64,000 bases of DNA from Oehlia diaphana (taxonomy: Eukaryota; Glomeromycota; Glomeromycetes; Glomerales; Glomeraceae): assembly GCA_003833135.1 (NCBI GenBank), contig QZLH01000057.1, positions 21,517-85,516 of the forward strand, in the 5' to 3' direction. Within the stretch, counting starts at the first letter, position 1. Each line of letters starts with the position of its first letter. A program made the translations under genes and the position numbers. Positions 23,591-35,040 of this stretch are shown here, one piece after another. The notes under the pieces were generated by a model. That model was given only the letters and a program-made list of their open reading frames with translations, searched no databases and was not told the DNA's origin.

Positions 23591-23977
23591 TTTGTAATTC
23601 ATTCCATTCCGATCACGTACATGAATGAAATTTTATAAAAAATTCATCTAATTAAAGAATTTTAAATACAGTTTTTATAATTTTATTAATTTTATTGTTT
23701 TCATAATTTTATTATTTGTAATTTTTATTATATATCATTAAAAATTTGGGTTTATTTGTTTATTTATCGATGCGTTTCAAATTAGGAAAAAAATTCGATT
23801 TTTCGATGTTTTTTTTTAATTGTTTTTATTAATAAAATTTATTGTAATTTTTATTATATATCATTAAAAATTTGGTTATATTTGTTTATTTATAAATGCG
23901 TTTCAAATTAGAATTTTCAATAAGAAAAAAAATTCGATTTTTCGATGTTTTTCATGTGACTTTATTTTAGATTTCCC

Positions 23978-24056
23978 CATCCACTCGATCGACAAAGAAC
24001 CTTACACTTCATGTATTAAAGTCTATAAGTTAGATTCTTTGTCGATCGGGTGGATG
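23978..24056. repeat. 22-bp inverted repeat with 35-bp loop
   Basis: The left arm CATCCACTCGATCGACAAAG(AA) pairs with the right arm at 24035-24056, with one mismatch in 22 bp. It could form a strong hairpin or be a tiny fold-back element. It sits just after two near-identical ~120-bp blocks (about 23727-23820 and 23850-23947). Confidence 0.75.
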
Positions 24057-24392
24057 AGGTGCAAGTTTCGAACCGAATTCATTTTAACCTGTAATATTTT
24101 TTTCGGTTCCGAATATAAAATCATAATGTCCATTAAATTAGAAGATAATTATGAAATAATTATGTTACAAAATAAATAATAGTGATTACTATTAAACGTG
24201 TTAATATAAATACAATTTCGTTATGACTTTATAAATGAATATAAAAAAAACAACCAATGAATTTAGTATAATCTGTGCACGTAAGTATTATAAATCCCGA
24301 ATTATATACAGTATGTATGATTGCATAATACAATTTCAAATTCTATTTTTTTTTTTTAAAAAAAAAAAAAAAATAATGATTTGAAAAGATCA

Positions 24393-24675
24393 AAAGGATA
24401 TTTACTAAATTTGTTCATATTGACTATTTTTCATTTGATAAAGGATACCTCATTTATTATAGATACAAAAAATCTAAACAATGACAGATGACCAATTCTA
24501 AAATTCCAAACCATACATTGGGAGTGATAATATACTTTTTATAGTTAATATTAATAAAACCATAATCAAAGGTAAATAAATGAAAAATTTTTCTATTGGT
24601 TATTCCTTTTACAACTAACAAAAAGGAATACGCCCTCGATGATCATATTATTATGCGCAATTCATCTTCAAACAT
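24393..24675 (+). repeat. Dispersed repeat, partial copy C
   Basis: It shares CAGATGACCAATTCTAAAAT and ACGCCCTCGATGATCA with copies A and B but lacks large internal and right-end parts. A T12-A16 palindrome directly precedes it. Confidence 0.65.
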
Positions 24676-25118
24676 ATAAAAATATACTACTAATTCTTAT
24701 GTCACTTAATAATTCTTTATTATCCCATAGAACGGTAGTACAATTTAACAACAATAGATTTTGAACCAACCATACAGGGAACAAAATGATTTAACATTAA
24801 AGAGTAATTTATAAAAAGGCCAATATATTATTTATATGAAAAATTTCCAAATATACATACATATATAGTTTGATTGATAAAGTTACCTTTGATTAATTAC
24901 TTAATTAAAATCTTATTATGCCCTAAATCCAAATTTCTTTCAGAATACAGAAAATAGGGTTAGTTGCTTTTGATGTAATGTTAAAATAATTTTATTGTAA
25001 AAATAGATATATAAGCGCCCTAAATTTATTACATGTTTTTTTTTCTTCAAAAAAAAAAAGTAAACATTTCTCTTAATTTTTCCCAATATCTAAAAAAAAA
25101 CCTTTCAATATTGCTAAA

Positions 25119-25631
25119 ATGGACGAAATTGAAATCTTAGCAATGTCTCTAATTCAAAGATTAAATAGAAAAAACATCTTCCCCCCATTGTTTAATGAAC
25201 CTGAATCCTTCGTTCCTCCAATGGGATCAAAACCAAAAAAACCTGTTAATTCATTTATTATATGCAGACAAAATGTCTGCAAGGAAGCGAAAACAAAAGG
25301 TGCTCATAACATGCGTATTATAAGCAAGGCAACCAGTATTTTGTGGAGAAGTGCGACCTCTGGTGAAAGGAGCGTATATAAAAACATAGCCAACCGTGTT
25401 TGTGAAATCCATTTATTAAGAAATTCGACTTTAATTAATTCGGCTTTAATTAATTCAACTGCATATAACCAACTTCCTTCAATTTCCCCATCTATTTCTC
25501 GTCAACTTCCTTTTCCCTCTCCATCTTTTATTTTCGAAACATCAAATATGTTTTTTAATGATTACAATGATCAAATCATTCCATTTAATTATGAGGATTC
25601 CGATGAAGAATTTCATTATCAATGGATTTAA
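25119..25631 (+). CDS. HMG-box protein, MATA_HMG type
   Basis: Single-exon 170-aa protein with one HMG box at about residues 38-98, starting KPKKPVNSFIICRQ. Family landmarks are visible: Pro-x-Asn-x-Phe (42-46), Arg50, ISKATSILW with Trp76, and ERSVYKNIA. HMG boxes of this sequence-specific class bend DNA and act as transcription regulators. Known members include fungal mating-type proteins, and arbuscular-mycorrhizal fungi carry a large MATA_HMG family, so this gene need not be a mating locus. The C-terminal half is Ser/Pro-rich and ends acidic (YEDSDEEFHYQW). The N-terminal 36 residues are unrecognised. The codons after the box carry a small repeat (ACTTTAATTAATTC/GCTTTAATTAATTC). No homeodomain or other mating-locus gene is seen nearby. 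Start chosen as the first ATG, 36 codons ahead of the box. Confidence 0.92.
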   Translation: MDEIEILAMSLIQRLNRKNIFPPLFNEPESFVPPMGSKPKKPVNSFIICRQNVCKEAKTKGAHNMRIISKATSILWRSATSGERSVYKNIANRVCEIHLLRNSTLINSALINSTAYNQLPSISPSISRQLPFPSPSFIFETSNMFFNDYNDQIIPFNYEDSDEEFHYQWI

Positions 25632-25644
25632 TTAACTTAATAAT

Positions 25645-25755
25645 AAGTTTTCTTTTAGTTTTAAAGATGTTATAGTAAATTGTTATTTCTTTTTATAAAT
25701 TTTCTTTTAGTTTCAAAGATGTTATAGTAAATTATTATTTCTTTTTATATATTCT
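25645..25755 (+). repeat. ~51-bp direct duplication in the 3' flank of the HMG gene
   Basis: TTTTCTTTTAGTTT(T/C)AAAGATG followed by TTATAGTAAATT.TTATTT occurs twice in tandem immediately after the stop. It probably lies in the 3' untranslated region. Confidence 0.75.
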
Positions 25756-25759
25756 CGTG

Positions 25760-28286
25760 TGAAAATTTATTAGATTCAACCTATTTGTTAATTCTTGAAT
25801 ATGCTCTACGTCAAATTTCTTACATGTATTGAATAAATAAATTTTTATATTTTATTAATAAACAAATTCAATTTTACAAATTTCATTTGAATTCTTTTGA
25901 ATGTTACGTATAATTTGTCAATTTTTAGAACTTAAAGGTAATAAAAACCAATAATTGAGGATTTTATTGTCTAACATAATTATATAATATTATCCAATAA
26001 CTCAATTTATTAATTTTTTTTTTTTTTCGTTATAAAGTAGAATTACTTCGCGTTCCCAAATTAATCCATCCTTATTCAATAAATAAAACGTAACAATATA
26101 AAATAATTTATAACGTGAACGATAGTTGCATATAGACGAATAAATAAGAATATACATTATAATAATATAATTTATGAGTCATTCACCTTGAATCTCGTTG
26201 CATTCTTAAATATCTTAAATATTGGATAGTTTTCTGCATCATTTGTGCTTCAATTAATAAATTTTTATTTAAAATATTGGTGACACAACAATGAAAGTAT
26301 TCAACCTATGGAATATGATGTAATTGATAATCAAAAAAAAAAAAAAACTTGGGATAGAAAAATGAATAAACATTGGATTTTTATTAATGAATAACTTTAA
26401 TACTTTGTTTTTTATAATACTGTTTCAATTTTTATAGAAATTAAATTATAAATCCAATATTTTCCAGAAATTAATGCAATTAAATAAAAGATGTTGAGAG
26501 GGATTTTTTATCTAATCACTTAAATATTAGAAAAAATATTTTTTTTTATTGAGACATTCATTTAAGAAAAAAAGACATGAGACAAAAAAATTTTGGAATT
26601 TGCCTTTTATTTATTTATTATCATGAAAAGAATATTATTTCACGTAATAAATATTGCGTTGTACGCCAATGTTAGTCTGAAGTGCAACGAACTTAACAAT
26701 TCTATTGTACGAATGCGCGTACATACCTTCGATTGACATGCGACTAAACATGAGACTTTATAGATATACTAATTCAATTTGTACCTTGAAATACGTATAG
26801 ATAATATGCTTTTATATTCCTTGTTAATAATAAATCATGCGTTTAAAATAACAAAACATATGCATCTGATGTATTATAAAAAATTTTTTATTATTCCAAT
26901 AAACCTAATAAACCTTATTGACAAAGATTTTTTTGACAACGAAATTATTGAAACGTATTGGTAATGCTAATACATGAATTACATTTTTTTTTAACTCATC
27001 ATTTCAAAAGTATTATGTGAAATGTTTCATTATTTAGCCCTTATTCTACCTATAATTAATTCTTTGTTATCTATGCTAATTCTTTGGTGACCTTTCGGTC
27101 ATTTGATCTAATTCAGTTGCATTTGGATCTCTTTTTTTTAAAATTTGGATCAACCTAATCGTTACAGATATTAATAATTAGATTATCACCCATATATCCC
27201 ACCTCGCGAATTTCGCTTTATTCCTTGAACGTGCATACATTTCTAGCAAGATGATGAAATAATGCATTATCTATTTGAATAAATAGGTTAAAATTATAAA
27301 TTATTAAATATTTATAAATAAATAAATAATTAGTTAAATGAACGCTAATCACCTACCTTAAGGGATAGTTCTAATCGAAAGATATGAAACACTAAATTTT
27401 TTATTAAATTACGTCAATTAACCTCTTTAATAAAAGAAAATGATCGGTTGTCTATATATAAAATCCACAGCTTCATTGGCATTGCTTAATCTTTCACATC
27501 GTCCTGACAATCAGTATAAACCAATCAGAAGATAGTGAACTTGCAATGCAATTTTCTCATACATTAAGTAAGAGAAAGAAATTAACTTAATTAAGTAAAG
27601 TAATTAAGATAAGAGAATTAGGATAAAGTAAGAAAATTGGGTAAAGAAAATTGGACAAAAAAATTTGTGCTAGCGCTATATAAATCCTTAATAATTCGTC
27701 TCCATTGGGATCTACAACTTCGCGGGTAGAAACAACATCAACTTTGGGATCATATACATCCGCTGTAAAGCTTATTTTTTCTAATTGTGTATTACACCAC
27801 AATACTGATTCATAATTTTAATAGTTACGCTGAGATTCGACAAAAACTAACAAACTATCCAAAAAATAAACGTCCAAAATAATTTTTTTGCGTTATCTAT
27901 TAATACTAAAATATCACTATTAATTTGAAATTACTGATTCTCTATATGATAAATAATATTAATGCATTAAAAGATAACATTCTTAATAAAATTACTAATG
28001 AAATAAATCATAAGAAATAATAAATCGAACTATATGCTTGAAATACTAGCGTATATATTGCCATAACTCAAAGATACGCCACTAATATCATATGCACCAG
28101 TTCCCATCCAATTTCTTTTGAAACATGCTCTTTTATTTACAACTGAATTGGTACAAGATGGTAAAGTTTCCATTCAGGACGTTCGGAAAAAAAAGTAGAA
28201 CCTAAAAGTATGACCATTAAGTCTACGTCTAAACCAGTTAAACCTATTCCTATCAAAGCCCCTGATTCATGTTGAAATTAAAATAA
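25760..28286. other. Intergenic; one possible exon relic on the minus strand
   Basis: Mostly A+T-rich filler. On the minus strand, 27640-27820 reads NYESVLWCNTQLEKISFTAD followed by VYDPKVDVVSTREVVDPNGD, which looks like genuine protein but is preceded by a stop and lacks an ATG. I do not recognise it; it is likely an exon fragment or pseudogene. Confidence 0.3.
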
Positions 28287-28579
28287 TACCGTATATCGCG
28301 GGCCCCCTATGCATAGTACCCCCCTTGAAAAATTTCATAGAATTGTATAGTACCCGGGGGATATTTTACAATTATCTCGTGATCCAGTGATCAGATTTGA
28401 GCGATCTTTTTTTTGTTTGATAGCACTCATTGAGCTCTTCAAAATAAAAAAAATGATCGTTCAAATTGGACCGGTAGATCGTGAGATATTCGCAAAAGAC
28501 GGAATTTTTAGGCTTTGTTTAGTACCCGGGGGTACAGGGTCAAACCCCCGATTTTTGCTGTGGCCCGCTATATACGGTA
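28287..28579. mobile_element. 293-bp Tc1/mariner-like MITE
   Basis: Left end TACCGTATATCGCGGGCC (28287-28304) and right end GGCCCGCTATATACGGTA (28562-28579) are inverted repeats with 17 of 18 matches, bounded by TA dinucleotides that fit a TA target duplication. The interior contains AGTACCCGGGGG twice and is much more G+C rich than its surroundings. A short open frame inside (28387-28584) encodes no transposase. Non-autonomous. Confidence 0.8.
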
Positions 28580-28639
28580 ATTAATATAACATTCTTCCAA
28601 TATAATAATTACAAAGCAAAAGTCAAGTAAAATGCTTAC

Positions 28640-29640
28640 CATTAAGCAAACGGAACAAGTATACCTCCAATTCCACGACGTTCTTCAACTCCAATTATTA
28701 GTCAAACACACAACAATCTTTACGTCAATACTAAATCAAGTGGTAGACAACGATGGATTCTTATGAAACCTCTCATATAAGAAATGTCTGATATGGATAT
28801 AAAAATTTCAGTCGGCCTTTCCTTTTGTTGGTTTGTAGGATGATTAAAATTCCTAATAATTGATGGTATAATATTTTCAGGAGGCCTTTATTTGTTGGCG
28901 CGATACCAAAATCAAGTGATAGACAACGATGGATTCTTATGAAACCTCTATACAAGAAATGTCTGATATGATAAAAAATTTCAGTCGGCCTTTCCTTTTG
29001 CTGGTTTGTAGGATGATTAAAATTCTTAATAATTGATGGTATAATATTTTCAGGAGGTCTTTATTTGTTGTAGTATTTATTATTTTTCCCATGAGAAGGT
29101 AATATTTGAGGAATATTACAAGAATTATATTCGTGCCTTTATATAGTTCTCGATCCGATACCGCGGTTATTAGATCGATACCTGAGTACAACCTTCATAT
29201 AAAACTGTCTCCTGAATCTATTATTCGTAATGTAGACGATCTTGTAAATGTTTTAGCCATCCAGCTTCGAATTTCCTATACACTAGTGCATATCGCAGTA
29301 AGGGTAATCTTCAATTGATTGATATCATCCAAGCTTGGGTTTGTTTAAAAATTTCAGGTGCAACAAATGGTGTGTGTGAAACGGTTAAATAGTGGTCTAT
29401 GTAAACTGGTATCAATAATCCTCGCAGGAAAAGCTCAAAGTGTTACGTCCTGATCTCTACCTCACCACTCTCGTGCTTTTTGAATTGCGAAGATCTAGTT
29501 CTTCTTTACTTATGCAAAAACCGCCGAACTGCCATGAAACTACAATATGTTTCCATCATGTTCAGTTATATCCGATCGATCCGATATTCCAAACACCTGA
29601 TCCGAAGCCTACAAAAAGGAATATGTTTCAATAAAAAAAA
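28640..29640 (+). pseudogene. Unrecognised coding-like relic with an internal duplication
   Basis: Pieces in different plus-strand frames look protein-like: TSIPPIPRRSSTPIISQTHN and RQRWILMKPL near 28660-28770, IPEYNLHIKLSPESIIRNVD near 29175-29240, VLRPDLYLTTLVLFELRR near 29440-29495. They are broken by stops and frame changes, and no family is recognised. A ~175-bp segment (28733-28894) is repeated at 28908-29068. I read it as a decayed gene of unknown identity; splicing could rescue parts. Confidence 0.3.
28733..29068 (+). repeat. ~175-bp tandem duplication
   Basis: AAATCAAGTGGTAGACAACG (28733) and AAATCAAGTGATAGACAACG (28908) begin two nearly identical blocks that also share CAGTCGGCCTTTCCTTTTG and TAATATTTTCAGGAGG. 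The duplication is fairly recent, judged by the few differences. Confidence 0.85.
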
Positions 29641-29719
29641 ACAAAAATCAAAAAGTTTCGTAACTAAACGAAACATTACCTCTAACCATGAATGAGATTA
29701 AGTTTATGAATTTTATGTA

Positions 29720-30880
29720 TTCCTGACGAAATTGACCACAAGAGATCAACAATTTCTCCAACCAAGAAATCCTTCGTAAGATCCGATATTTTTTTCCATT
29801 TCAATAATATGATATTTCTTCATAATAGGTTACGTTAGTTACGTCCCTAATTAAAGAAATATCGTATGAGAAAGGGTAACTTGATCTTGCCGGATACGTC
29901 AGTTCTGTATGTATAGAAAAAAAAAAATAATTAGAATAAAAATATCTAATTTCTTTAAAAAAAGATAAAAAGAATTATTTAAAATCTCAAAATAACATAC
30001 CCCATGTTAATTGTTAAAGGTGAAATTTATAAAAATATGGAAGAAAAGTAAAAGTATTGGTGCTCATTAAGAGTGGACATTTATTCGATATCATTTTAGT
30101 GCACATTAGTAATGGGAGCTGGTTTAATATTATTTTTTTAATTGTTTAAAAATCCTAAAAAGCAAATCCATCATTTGGTACTCCTGTCATTTTAAATTTC
30201 CAATTTTTCTCTATCAATATCTTTATCGTTTAACAGATTCTTCATTAAACTACCGCGATTGTAAAATTTATAAAAATAATAATTTTTTGAAGATACTATA
30301 AAGTTTCAACAGGTTAAACCATTTGCCAATCAATACAAATTCCCTTTAGGTTGACATTACGTTTAGTTACGTTACTGGTAGTTCATCATTTCGTGTTAAT
30401 GTTAAAATTTTTCTTTGAATATTACTATAATAATCACTATTACACATAAATAATGCGATATTTAAATATCGGATCTTTTCTATTCTGTCTTCTGGCCATA
30501 ATTTCGAATGCCATAAAATTTCTTCATAATAGAATACGCTAATTACGTTATTACGTTAATTACGTTAATTATGCCATTGTTAAAATGAATACTACTATAT
30601 TAACAATATTCTACTGATTTGAAAATTTCCACGATTATACTTCAAAAGTTGTATAATTGTATCATTGAAATGGGATTTTGCTAAATAGTTAAAGTAGGGA
30701 ACAAAAACTCGCCCTAAACCAAATTACCAAAAGTGCGAAAGAAATTCTGAATTGAAAAAAAAAACCATTAAACAGTTAGAAAATATACCATATAAAATCA
30801 TTTTTAAATAAACTCCAAAAAGAAGTACTTAAAGTTTTAAAACAACATACCATGTTGATTGTTAAAGGATCAAGTGAATA
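29720..30880 (+). repeat. Pair of diverged direct repeats, about 0.8 kb apart
   Basis: CATACCCCATGTTAATTGTT (29997) corresponds to CATACCATGTTGATTGTT (30847), and TTCTTCATAATAGGTTACG (29816) corresponds to TTCTTCATAATAGAATACG (30520). Similar TTACGTTAGTTACG strings recur near 30355 and 53147. No gene is recognised in the interval. Confidence 0.5.
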
Positions 30881-30901
30881 ACATCTTTAACACTTCTTAT
30901 T

Positions 30902-30988
30902 ACAAGGAGTCACAGTGTTGGGAAGTTTGTCCAAAACTTTTCAAATCCTAAAAGTCTGTCCAAAACCAACACTGTGACTGACAAGGAG
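30902..30988. mobile_element. 71-bp hAT-like micro-MITE with 8-bp target duplication
   Basis: ACAAGGAG occurs directly on both sides (30902-30909 and 30981-30988). Between them are inverted ends TCACAGTGTTGG (30910-30921) and CCAACACTGTGACTG (30966-30980). CAGTGTTGG ends and an 8-bp target duplication are hallmarks of hAT transposons. The left end is 3 bp shorter than the right. Inside, a GT.TGTCCAAAAC motif appears twice. It is far too short to code. Confidence 0.8.
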
Positions 30989-30989
30989 A

Positions 30990-32440
30990 GTTAAAAAAAA
31001 AACTTCCAAAATAGCAAGATAGATGTTTTGATATTTTTTTTTTATTGGTAAGTGAGATGTTTTGTGTGATATAACCTCAGTAGTCAGTACCCAATCTACA
31101 TAAATTTATAGTCACGTGAATTTATAAATACTAATGCACATTTTTTTAATACCAGCCTTAGAAATATCTAATCGCGTTAGTCGTATTTTATAATGAGTAA
31201 TTTACATGTAAATTTGTTAACGACTTCAGATTAAGAAATGTTAAAAAGAGAATTTGATATCTGCAAACTGCACTTTTTATATGGTAAATCGTATCTTGAA
31301 GGTCTTGAAGGTACGCAATTGTTTTAAATTCTACTTTTATTATTTATATACTACAATAATAAAAATTCTTAAATTTTACGTCTTCACTCTTGACCAGGCG
31401 AATTGTTCTTTGATTAATAAAAATCAAAATAAAAAAATTTATTTGAACGTGCCATAGTTATACATTCATTCGTTATTTGTGATCACGGATGTTTTAACAT
31501 GCTCTGTCTGAATAATTTGCGAAATTGATATAAGAAAAAATTCCATGATGAATAACCTTGCTTAAAATAATTTATTTATTATTAATATTATAAAACAAAA
31601 ATTAATAAATAAAAAAATAACAATAAGGAAAATTTTGTCCTTTTTTGTTTTATTATTAGCCTTTCTTATCTCAATTTTAATCTAAATACTCCGGCGTAGA
31701 ATTATCTCGCATTTTATAAATTCGCTCCTACATGACGTATCTAAACATCATAGTTTACGTACAAGAGGTTTATAATTCGTTATAATTTTCTCATTATTCT
31801 TGCATCTTTCTTGCGTTAATGTTGTTACTATGACGGAAAAACGAAAAATTTCATCAACTATTGCTGAATACAGTAATAAAATATCTTATTTAAATAATTC
31901 ACATGATTTTTCGTTGTTGCTTCTCTTCAGTTTCAGCCGATTTGGAACTGATGTACCAAATCGAATGGAACCCTAATTATAAGTTACAATTTTTTAGTTA
32001 AAAGAAAACTCAAGTATATTTCTGCAGTTGTGCCCAATCCGAGGTATAGCAAAAAGTCAATAAATGCTAAGTAATATCTTTTGTTACCTTAACCCACGAA
32101 TTTCATGCTAAAAGCATCAGCCAATAGTTGAAGTAAAATTATAAATCCGGGTCACAATAATAATTAGGCCAAAGTACTCACGTGAATGACATTTAGCCAA
32201 TAAAACTGTTCGATATCATGTGATTTTACATCAATATCAGATGTTGCTTAAACTTATTTTTTAACGAAAATACATGAACTTATTTACTGAGAAATAAAAA
32301 TAAAATTTGTCGAAAATGCAAAAAATGCATGTCGTGTTTTTTCAATGGTGGTTTGCATTACATGACACAACACACAACATTGTATAAGTAAAATATTTAT
32401 ATTTGTACAAATAAACGAGGGTAACTAGAAGTAGAAGAAA
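30990..32440. other. Intergenic, nothing recognised
   Basis: A+T-rich sequence without convincing coding potential. A 67-codon frame at 31254-31457 is of biased composition and is not called. Confidence 0.45.
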
Positions 32441-32811
32441 GCGGTTTATTTTCACCTTACGAATCTGAGATTCACCAAAATGTGCGTGTAGTAGTTAGAA
32501 AAACAGAAGCTGGACCTTGTATAAGTCTTGCTTATCAGTGCGCGAAGGTTAGAAAGTAAACTATTATTAATAAAACATTAGATTCATATATCTCAAGTTT
32601 ACTCTTTTTCCATATGATTTTACTGCACCTTTATCACAACCACAAGCTCCTAACGCTTTTGCAAGGCTAATGGATTTCAGGATCGACTTCCAGAAAAAAC
32701 GTGAAGATATACGCGTTATATTATTATATAATCATATTATTCAACTTTTCCAGAGGTGTGTTGGTTGGCTTGGATTTACTGTGGAAAGTGATTTATTGAA
32801 CGCTTAACTAA

Positions 32812-32832
32812 GGTCTATATAGTATATAGACC
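32812..32832. repeat. Perfect 21-bp palindrome
   Basis: GGTCTATATA-G-TATATAGACC is a perfect 10-bp inverted repeat around one base. It abuts the truncated end of the 5S rRNA fragment. Confidence 0.9.
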
Positions 32833-32895
32833 CACAGAGGCTTAACTTCGGAGATCGGACGGGTTCCGGCGCTTTTCACTGTGTATGGCCGTAAC
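32829..32895 (-). pseudogene. 5S rRNA 5'-half fragment
   Basis: Read on the minus strand from 32895: GTTACGGCCATACACAGTG, AAGCGCC, CCGTCCGATCTCCGAAGTTAAGC and then CTCTGTGGG. This matches nucleotides 1 to about 66 of eukaryotic 5S rRNA (ACGGCCAUACxxC...CCGAUCUCxGAAGxUAAGC...GGG). The 3' half (CUGGUUAGUACU onward) is missing, replaced by the palindrome at 32812-32832. Internal promoter elements that lie further downstream are therefore incomplete and it should not give functional 5S RNA. It lies antisense inside a decayed transposon-like gene. Confidence 0.85.
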
Positions 32896-35040
32896 TTGAA
32901 GGAGATTAAAAATTTATATATTTAAAGTAGAACAGGTTATTCGAGTCACTTAGAATTAAGATCAAGAGGACGTCATCTTCCATCATTATTTATCTCTCTT
33001 CCAGTATATCAGCAAATGGTGCTTATAATGAATACTATCAAAGAATGAAGAAAAAAACCACAAATTACACGCCTGGAACTTTTCAATTAGCTAATTCTAT
33101 AGAACTTTCCTTAACTTAGCCTTGGGCATCTGGAGATTCTTGGCAAGAAGTTGTATCAAACGGTTTTGATCTACATCCATGATGAAGAAGCTTTTGATCG
33201 TCTTGAACTACTAATAACAATATGAAGACCTTGAAAATCCAGTACGTGAATCATAATGTTCGGCTTATTTATAAATTTAATGAAGAGGAAATTGTCATAA
33301 TTAAGATTCCGATCTTACAAATAAAGAATTATTCGACTCTGTTGATCTTGATCTTTATGGCGCCGAACATCACTTGGATTTTCAAATTCGACTGATCTTT
33401 ATGTACCAAATGATCTCGTAAAGAAACATAATTTAATTTTATTCGTGATATTCAATTATCTGTACCTGCAGGATTATATAGGTAAGATTCTTTTAAGTAT
33501 GCAATCATGTGTGTTAGTGTGTGGATGTTTGCATTATGATGAACGTTTGATGTTGAAAACATTTACTTATTTTAGATATTCTCACGGCAATTGTCTTGGA
33601 ACGCTAAATTTTATATGATACTGAAGAAATTAATGATTATGAATCTCCTGAAGCACGATACTCGCGTCAATAACATAATACCAATATGTTGTCAAGACAA
33701 GTGAGTTTCAAAAGGAAAAACTTATTACACTTTTTGTAATATTATCTAGTTTGTAATCTTTCAAAGCCAGTACTTAGAATGCTATAACATGATATAACTG
33801 GCGATGCTTCTTTGGCAAATGATCAAATGAGTAAGGAGATGGAAGAAAGGTTTATGTCTTATGATGCTATTAGAAAGACCCTTCTATAATAATTGACTTA
33901 AGGACTATTAGTGGATATTTTAATAAGGTATTATATATAATTCACAATTAGATTTCCTGATTTCTAATAAAACATTTATTAAATTTAGTAATTATATTTT
34001 AGCATAATAATACAGTTGTTAATGAACTTCGAACAGATGCTACTCTATCTATATCTATTCGAGAGTTACAAGACAGTATTATTACTCGCCTAAATCAAGG
34101 CCCTCCTCTACCAAGTGATATTTTTATTCCATCAGAAGATTGGATAAGGTCGAATTTTACACCATCCAACGCAACTACCAAGTCTATGCAGTACACTGTG
34201 GCGTTTTAATGTAAAATATAAAGTACAATTTCGATTGTTACGAAAATTCAGTGAAGATGACCAAACATCGGGATCGTTCATGTTTTATCATGTTTTATTT
34301 CAGCAGATGATCAGCATAAGGTTGAGAATGTATCAGTATCTACAGGTGTTCGAAGGAGAAATCACAGCTGCAGATCATTGACTTTACTTAACGCCACCTG
34401 TTACTTTATTCATTAATATACCACATGATACATAGGAATCTTTTTATGATGGAAAAGTATATGTTTGCTCTAAAGATGCTGTTTTCAGCCAAATAACGTA
34501 CCAAGGCATTCAACAGAATTTTTAATCCTAAATCGTCAATATAAAAACCACTCCTTGCCTTCAATATAATCACCTTACACTGATGGAGGTCCCGATCACA
34601 GATGTACCTTTGGATCAGTTCAAGTAGCTCTAATATGTTTACTTTTTGTAGGAAGTTTGATATGTTGATTGCAGTTAGAACAGCTCCACATCACAGTTGA
34701 TGTAATCCCGCAAAAAGAATCATGAGTGCAATTATGAACTTTGAGGTTTTGCTATAGAAAGTGCCCACCACTTAAGTTGTGGGCGATTCTTTGCACAGAA
34801 GCTTGCGAAAATTTTACGCATTATACTTAGAATTTTTAAACAATTGATCAAAGCATTATCTAAGCATTGCTCAAAGATAATGAACAATTCATTGCAAATT
34901 ACTGAGTATTATGAAGATGAATTTGAAGCTTTAAAGACATTAGAGGATATACGTGAAAAGGCAAAAGATAATCCGTATTTAAAATCAGAATTAGGAAATG
35001 TACTGCAACAGTTCAAGAGTTGCGTACAAAACATTTAATT

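Larger units (their letters stand above)
32440..35040 (+). pseudogene. Degenerate gene of a YTDGGPDHR-motif family (probably transposase-derived)
   Basis: Plus-strand fragments in several frames line up in order: VRKTEAGPCISLAYQCAKVR (about 32490-32560), FTAPLSQPQAPNAFARLMDF (32620-32680), ANGAYNEYYQRMKK...WASGDSWQEVVSNGFDLHP (33010-33180), SPYTDGGPDHRCTFGSVQVA (34573-34635), then after a one-base shift FDMLIAVRTAPHHS...NPAKRIMSAIMNFE (34659-34755), and a C-terminal helical segment at 34844-35038. From memory, proteins with YTDGGPDHR...DxLxAxRTAPxxSxxNPxERIMSxxNLG are multicopy in these fungi and in some invertebrates and look transposase-like; I cannot verify the class. Many stops and frameshifts and a 5S rRNA fragment inside show it is dead. 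Confidence 0.6.

Noticed and set aside
25119..25631. Calling the HMG gene the mating-type locus
   Set aside because: The MATA_HMG family is large in these fungi and no homeodomain pair or conserved mating-locus neighbours are visible.
28387..28584. 65-codon frame inside the 293-bp MITE
   Set aside because: Extends over the inverted repeat, has no transposase motifs; fortuitous.
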